DNA from: Actinomycetes bacterium
Lineage (GTDB): Bacteria > Actinomycetota > Actinomycetes > Actinomycetales > Microbacteriaceae
Length of the DNA stretch: 16,307 nucleotides
Reading direction: 5' to 3'
Assembly (NCBI GenBank): GCA_023457615.1
Contig: JAEWKY010000104.1
Span: 1 to 16,307 of the forward strand
Made by a program: the position numbers and the translations under genes. The notes below the pieces were generated by a model, which had not been told where the DNA came from, ran no database searches, and saw only the letters and a list, made by a program, of their open reading frames with translations. This document shows positions 13,287-16,307 of the stretch, piece by piece (positions within the stretch are counted from its first letter, which is position 1; each line of letters opens with the position of its first letter).

Positions 13287-14747
13287 CTACTGCACGGCGG
13301 CGGTGAGACGGGCGAGGTTGTCGAGCACCCGGATCCACACCGGGCGGGCGAGCCACTCCTCCAACGTGAGCTCCCGCGACATGGCGCGGTTGGCATCCTC
13401 GATCTCCCGCAGCTCTCTCAAGAAGCGGTCGCCCCGCACCATCACCGAGATCTCGAGGTCGAGGCTGAACGAGCGCATGTCCATGTTGCTCGAGCCGATG
13501 ACCGAGATCTCGTCGTCGATCGTCATGTGCTTCGAGTGCAGGATCGTCGGCCCGGCGTAGAGGAAGATGCGCACCCCCGCGCGCAACAACGCCTCGTAGT
13601 AGGAGCGCTGCGCGTGGAAGACGAGGAACTGGTCGCCGATCTCCGACACGAAGAGCTCGACCTGCAGTCCCGACTGCGCCGCCGTCGTGATCGCGTAGAG
13701 CATCGAGTCGTCGGGCACGAAGTAGGGAGAGGTCAGAATGACCTTCTTCTGGGCCGCGTAGACGAGCGAGTTGAACAGCCGCAGGTTGTTCTCGCCCTCG
13801 AAGCCCGGACCCGACGGCACCACCTGGCAGTCGTAGTCGCCGTCGCCCTCGGGCCGCGCGGGGGCGGCCTCGCGTTCGAGCAGCTCGCCCGTCTCGGAGT
13901 ACCAGTCGGTCACGAACAGCGCATCGATGCCGGCGACCACCGGACCCTCGAAGCGCGCCATGTAGTCCTTCCAGTGCAGCCCGCGCCGGTGGTTCTTGCG
14001 CCGCTGGTAGCCGGTCTCGACGACGTTCTGCGATCCGGTGAACGCGACCTCCCCGTCGACGACGAGCAGCTTGCGGTGGTTGCGCAGGTCGGGGCGCTGG
14101 AACTGCCCGTGGAACGGGCGGAACGGCAGCATCCGGTGCCACCTGACGCCCATCTCGTCGAGCCGCCGCTTCGTGCGGCGATACCCCGGGTACTGGAAGT
14201 TGCCGAGGTGGTCGAGCAGCACGCGCACGACGACGCCGCGGCGGTGCGCCTCCTCGAGGGCGTCGAAGAAGTCGGCGGTCGCCTCGTCGAGCAGCAGGAT
14301 GTAGAACTCCGCGTGCACGGTCTTGCGAGCGGCCCGGATCGCCGCGGTCATCTGCGCGAGCGACTCGGTGTTGTCGTTCCACATGCGCGCCGAGTTGCCG
14401 CCGACGAGCGGCATCGCGCCGAGGGCGCGGTTGAGCTCGACGATCGGCTCGAGCCAGAGCGGCCACGGCGGGTCGAGCTTCACCTTGTCGAAGCCCTCGG
14501 TGGTTTCGAGGATGTACGCGTTGATCTCGCGCTGCTTGCGACGGCGGGCGCGCGGCAGGCGGGCGCGTCCGAGGATGAGGAACAGCAGGATGCCGATGTA
14601 CGGGATGAAGAAGATGGCCAGCAGCCAGGCGAGGGCCGTCTGCGGCCGGCGGTTCTTCGGCACGAAGATGAGGGCCAGGATGCGCACCGCGAAGTCGATG
14701 ACGAGCAGGGTCACCGTGACTGTGACCGCGAACCACCCGTCGCCCAT
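13287..14747 (-). CDS. cls: Cardiolipin synthase-like phospholipase D protein
   Basis: Bacterial cardiolipin synthases join phosphatidylglycerol molecules at the membrane using two HKD motifs. The 486-residue protein starts with a PLDc_N anchor of two transmembrane helices (about residues 5-27 and 36-58), then carries HKD1 at His224 (HRKLLVVDGEVAFTGSQN) and HKD2 at His404 (HSKHMTIDDEISVIGSSN). Both motifs are complete, so it should be active. The length fits the Cls family. A related transphosphatidylase role is possible, since some actinobacteria make cardiolipin with a CDP-alcohol enzyme. The ATG at 14747 is chosen because it starts directly at the membrane anchor (MGDGWFAVTV) and has CAGACT 6 nt upstream. 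The gene diverges from the SnoaL-like pair across 39 bp. Confidence 0.92.
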   Translation of the reverse strand: MGDGWFAVTVTVTLLVIDFAVRILALIFVPKNRRPQTALAWLLAIFFIPYIGILLFLILGRARLPRARRRKQREINAYILETTEGFDKVKLDPPWPLWLEPIVELNRALGAMPLVGGNSARMWNDNTESLAQMTAAIRAARKTVHAEFYILLLDEATADFFDALEEAHRRGVVVRVLLDHLGNFQYPGYRRTKRRLDEMGVRWHRMLPFRPFHGQFQRPDLRNHRKLLVVDGEVAFTGSQNVVETGYQRRKNHRRGLHWKDYMARFEGPVVAGIDALFVTDWYSETGELLEREAAPARPEGDGDYDCQVVPSGPGFEGENNLRLFNSLVYAAQKKVILTSPYFVPDDSMLYAITTAAQSGLQVELFVSEIGDQFLVFHAQRSYYEALLRAGVRIFLYAGPTILHSKHMTIDDEISVIGSSNMDMRSFSLDLEISVMVRGDRFLRELREIEDANRAMSRELTLEEWLARPVWIRVLDNLARLTAAVQ

Positions 14748-14753
14748 GGGTTC

Positions 14754-14759
14754 AGTCTG
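14754..14759 (-). promoter_or_regulatory. Probable leaderless -10 box of the cls-like gene
   Basis: On the minus strand CAGACT (14759-14754) is followed by 6 nt and the ATG at 14747. It deviates from TANNNT in the first base but keeps the fixed spacing seen at other genes here. Confidence 0.45.
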
Positions 14760-14786
14760 GCAGTGGCGGGTGATAGACCGGACACC

Positions 14787-15164
14787 ATGACCGATCGTGC
14801 TGCCGCCGAGGCGTGGTTCGCCGGATACCGGAAGGCGTGGGAGTCGAACGACGAGTCCGACATCCGCGCGCTCTTCACCGACGACGCCGAGTACCACTAC
14901 GACCCGTCGGATCCCGAGCCGAGCGTGGGCCTCGACGCGATCGTCGCGGGCTGGCTCGAGAACCGCGACGAGGTCGGCGAGACCGAGTTCGAGTGGGAGC
15001 TGCTCGCCGTCGACGGCGACGTCGCGGTCGCTCGCTGCGTCACGACCTACGTAACGGAGCAGCCGCCGAAGACGTACGACAACCTGTTCGTGATCCGACT
15101 CGCCCCCGACGGCCGCGCCACGGAGTTCACCGACTGGTACATCGAGCGCAAGGACGCTGAGTGA
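14787..15164 (+). CDS. SnoaL/NTF2-like protein, first of a tandem pair
   Basis: The 125-residue protein has the cone-shaped NTF2-like fold pattern: an N-terminal helix with FAGYRKAWESND, then LFTDDAEYHYDPSDPEPSVGLDAIVAGWLENR, and paired strands ending in RATEFTDWYIERK. Members of this superfamily include isomerases, cyclases and simple ligand binders. Nothing here fixes a substrate, so only the fold is called. An open frame extends far upstream on this strand, but that part lies opposite the cls-like gene and is noise. ATG 14787 gives the normal N-terminus. TAGACC at 14774-14779 is a weak -10 candidate 7 nt upstream. The stop overlaps the next start (GTGA, 15161-15164). Confidence 0.85.
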   Translation: MTDRAAAEAWFAGYRKAWESNDESDIRALFTDDAEYHYDPSDPEPSVGLDAIVAGWLENRDEVGETEFEWELLAVDGDVAVARCVTTYVTEQPPKTYDNLFVIRLAPDGRATEFTDWYIERKDAE

Positions 15165-15547
15165 GCGACGCGCGCGTCGACGCCTTCATGGAGGGTTACC
15201 GCACCGCGTGGGAGTCGAACGACCCCGCCGACGTCGTGGCGATCTTCACCGAGGATGCCGTCTACCGCGGCCGCCCCGGCACCCCCGCGTGGACCGGGCA
15301 CGACGAGATCGTCGCCGGCTGGCTCGAGCACGCCGACGAGCCGGGCTCGACGACGTTCGCGTGGGAGACGCTCGCGCGCGACGGCGACCTGGCGGTCGTG
15401 CGCTGCGTCACGGAGTATCCGAGGGGTCCGAAGAAGGGCACCTACGACAACCTCTGGGTGATCGAGTTCGCCCCCGACGGCCGCGCCGAGGAGTTCACCG
15501 ACTGGTGGATCGCCCGCAAGTGGCCGAGCGGCACCGTCGCGGGTTGA
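15161..15547 (+). CDS. SnoaL/NTF2-like protein, second of a tandem pair
   Basis: The 128-residue protein is clearly paralogous to its upstream neighbour: GYR-AWESND, the IVAGWLE helix, the RCVT strand, TYDNLWVIEFAPDGRA and EEFTDWWIARK line up without major gaps, by eye at about half identical residues. It differs mostly in residues 30-45, where the first copy has HYDPSDPEPSV and this one has RGRPGTPAWT, a region that often lines the NTF2-like pocket. GTG 15161 overlaps the upstream stop, so the pair is translationally coupled and the products may form a heterodimer; that is inference. The stop codon lies inside a palindromic repeat element. Confidence 0.87.
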   Translation: MSDARVDAFMEGYRTAWESNDPADVVAIFTEDAVYRGRPGTPAWTGHDEIVAGWLEHADEPGSTTFAWETLARDGDLAVVRCVTEYPRGPKKGTYDNLWVIEFAPDGRAEEFTDWWIARKWPSGTVAG

Positions 15548-15575
15548 GTGCCCGCGACGCGGGTGTCTCGAAACC
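15542..15575. repeat. REP-like palindromic element, copy 4, between convergent genes
   Basis: GGTTGAG (15542-15548) and TCTCGAAACC (15566-15575) form imperfect outer arms around a perfect inner stem, CCCGC (15551-15555) and GCGGG (15559-15563), with a GAC loop. It contains the SnoaL-2 stop codon, fills the 30-bp gap before the yajQ stop and could act as a bidirectional terminator. Confidence 0.65.
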
Positions 15576-15577
15576 GA

Positions 15578-16066
15578 CTACCGCATGTTGATGAACTGCA
15601 GCGCGACGTCGAGGTCCTTCCCCTTGAGGAGGGCGATCACGGCCTGAAGGTCGTCGCGCGACTTCGACTGCACGCGCAGCTCGTCGCCCTGGATCTGGCT
15701 CTTGATCGACTTCGGACCCTCGTCGCGGATGATCTTCGAGATCTTCTTCGCGTCCTCGCTCGAGATGCCGTTCTTGATGGCCGCCTCGATGCGGTACTCC
15801 TTGCCGCTCGGGAACGGGTCCCCGGCATCCAGCGAGCGCAGCGAGATCCCGCGCTTGATGAGCTTCTGCTCGAACACCTCGAGCACGGCCTTGACGCGCT
15901 CCTCGGCGCTCGCCTTCATGAGGATCTTCTCGCCCGAGAACTCGATCGACGCACCGACGCCCTTGAAGTCGTAGCGCTGCGCGATCTCCTTCTGCGCCAT
16001 GCCCAGTGCGTTCTGGGTCTCCATCGGGTCGACTTTGCTCACGATGTCGAAGGAGGAATCAGCCAT
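15578..16066 (-). CDS. yajQ: YajQ-family (DUF520) nucleotide-binding protein
   Basis: The 162-residue product matches the E. coli YajQ length (163). It opens with ADSSFDIVSKVDPMETQNAL, followed by QRYDFKGVGASIEFSGEKI, QKLIKRGISLRSLD, KKISKIIRDEGPKSIKSQIQGDELRVQSKSRDDLQAVIALLK, and ends DVALQFINMR, all typical of the family. YajQ proteins bind nucleotides and RNA; in some Xanthomonas and Pseudomonas species a homologue binds cyclic di-GMP and partners a regulator. Whether that applies here is unknown. The frame extends up to 16165, but ATG 16066 is chosen because it gives the canonical N-terminus and has TACCAT exactly 6 nt upstream. Confidence 0.95.
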   Translation of the reverse strand: MADSSFDIVSKVDPMETQNALGMAQKEIAQRYDFKGVGASIEFSGEKILMKASAEERVKAVLEVFEQKLIKRGISLRSLDAGDPFPSGKEYRIEAAIKNGISSEDAKKISKIIRDEGPKSIKSQIQGDELRVQSKSRDDLQAVIALLKGKDLDVALQFINMR

Positions 16067-16076
16067 GTGCACATGG
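16063..16076. promoter_or_regulatory. 14-bp perfect palindrome over the yajQ start and promoter
   Basis: CCATGTGCACATGG is its own reverse complement. On the minus strand it covers the yajQ ATG (16066-16064), the expected transcription start and the last four bases of the -10 box. It could be an operator. About one perfect 14-bp palindrome is expected by chance in a window this long. Confidence 0.35.
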
Positions 16077-16078
16077 TA
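16073..16078 (-). promoter_or_regulatory. -10 box of the leaderless yajQ promoter
   Basis: On the minus strand TACCAT (16078-16073) fits TANNNT and is 6 nt before the ATG at 16066. No Shine-Dalgarno precedes the start. Confidence 0.55.
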
Positions 16079-16088
16079 CAAACCCAGG

Positions 16089-16307
16089 ATGCGCTCGGCC
16101 CGTCCCTTCCTCGTCGCCGGTGCCGTGCTGGCCGCGATCGCGGTCGCGGCGATCCTGATCGTCACCGTGCTCGCCCCGCGCTCGGCGTTCCTCCCGGAGG
16201 CGCTCGAGGAGGTCGAGGAACCCGCGCCGTCGTGGGCGCCGCCCGCCGAGCCGCCCGCCGCCGCGACGACGCCCGGCGGCGGGATCGCGGGCCTCGTGGA
16301 TGCCGGA
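16089..16307 (+). CDS. Membrane-anchored exported protein, 5' part only (possibly a lytic transglycosylase)
   Basis: Seventy-three codons are visible before the window ends, without a stop. The product begins MRSARPF, then a hydrophobic segment (residues 7-28, FLVAGAVLAAIAVAAILIVTVL) with no lipobox Cys, so it is a signal anchor or uncleaved signal peptide. A Pro/Ala/Glu-rich linker follows (about 38-62), then GGGIAGLVDAG at the edge. Membrane-anchored lytic transglycosylases of related actinobacteria have this layout, and the last residues resemble the start of their catalytic domain, but that is a memory-based guess. It diverges from yajQ with 22 bp between starts; TACAAA at 16077-16082, 6 nt before the ATG, is a poor -10 candidate. 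Confidence 0.7.
   Translation, partial: MRSARPFLVAGAVLAAIAVAAILIVTVLAPRSAFLPEALEEVEEPAPSWAPPAEPPAAATTPGGGIAGLVDAG

Noticed and set aside
13179..14786. Upstream extension of the first SnoaL-like frame
   Set aside because: It runs antisense to the HKD-containing cls-like gene; only the part from ATG 14787 resembles a real protein.

Overview
The window comes from a high-GC actinobacterium. The menaquinone gene order, the many leaderless genes and the recurring short palindromic repeats around GTCTCGAAACC suggest the family Microbacteriaceae. That taxonomic call is inference; no rRNA gene is present to confirm it.

Positions 1-11109 hold a menaquinone (vitamin K2) locus. It runs: small membrane protein, menB, menE, menA, a minus-strand DUF4229 protein, a stand-alone PLDc_N membrane protein, menD, a PPK2-type polyphosphate kinase, menF (minus strand), menG, a long-chain polyprenyl diphosphate synthase, and an FprA-type ferredoxin/NADP reductase. 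Together these enzymes convert chorismate to isochorismate (MenF) and add the succinyl unit (MenD). They then activate and cyclise o-succinylbenzoate (MenE, MenB), make the isoprenoid tail (polyprenyl synthase), attach it (MenA) and methylate the ring (MenG). MenC, MenH and a DHNA-CoA thioesterase are not in the window. Most transcription units start with a TANNNT-like -10 box exactly 6 nt (once 7 nt) before the start codon, so leaderless mRNAs are expected. In two cases the stop codon of the upstream gene forms the first half of that -10 box.

Positions about 11142-13256 are an accessory islet with lower GC, Shine-Dalgarno-type rather than leaderless starts, and no recognisable families. It holds a 227-aa helical protein, a 72-aa protein, a 157-aa single-pass membrane protein and a membrane-protein gene that appears broken by two compensating frameshifts. 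A perfect 13-bp inverted repeat (11142-11154 and 13244-13256) brackets it. Each copy belongs to a palindromic repeat family with four members in the window. This is the least explained part of the sequence.

Positions 13287-16307 return to core-type genes: a cardiolipin synthase-like phospholipase D protein (minus), a tandem pair of related SnoaL/NTF2-like proteins (plus), a YajQ-family protein (minus), and the start of a membrane-anchored exported protein (plus) cut by the window edge. No tRNA, rRNA, CRISPR array, transposase or integrase was seen. No gene-free stretch exceeds 300 bases; the longest, 12621-12909, holds the broken gene's first half.
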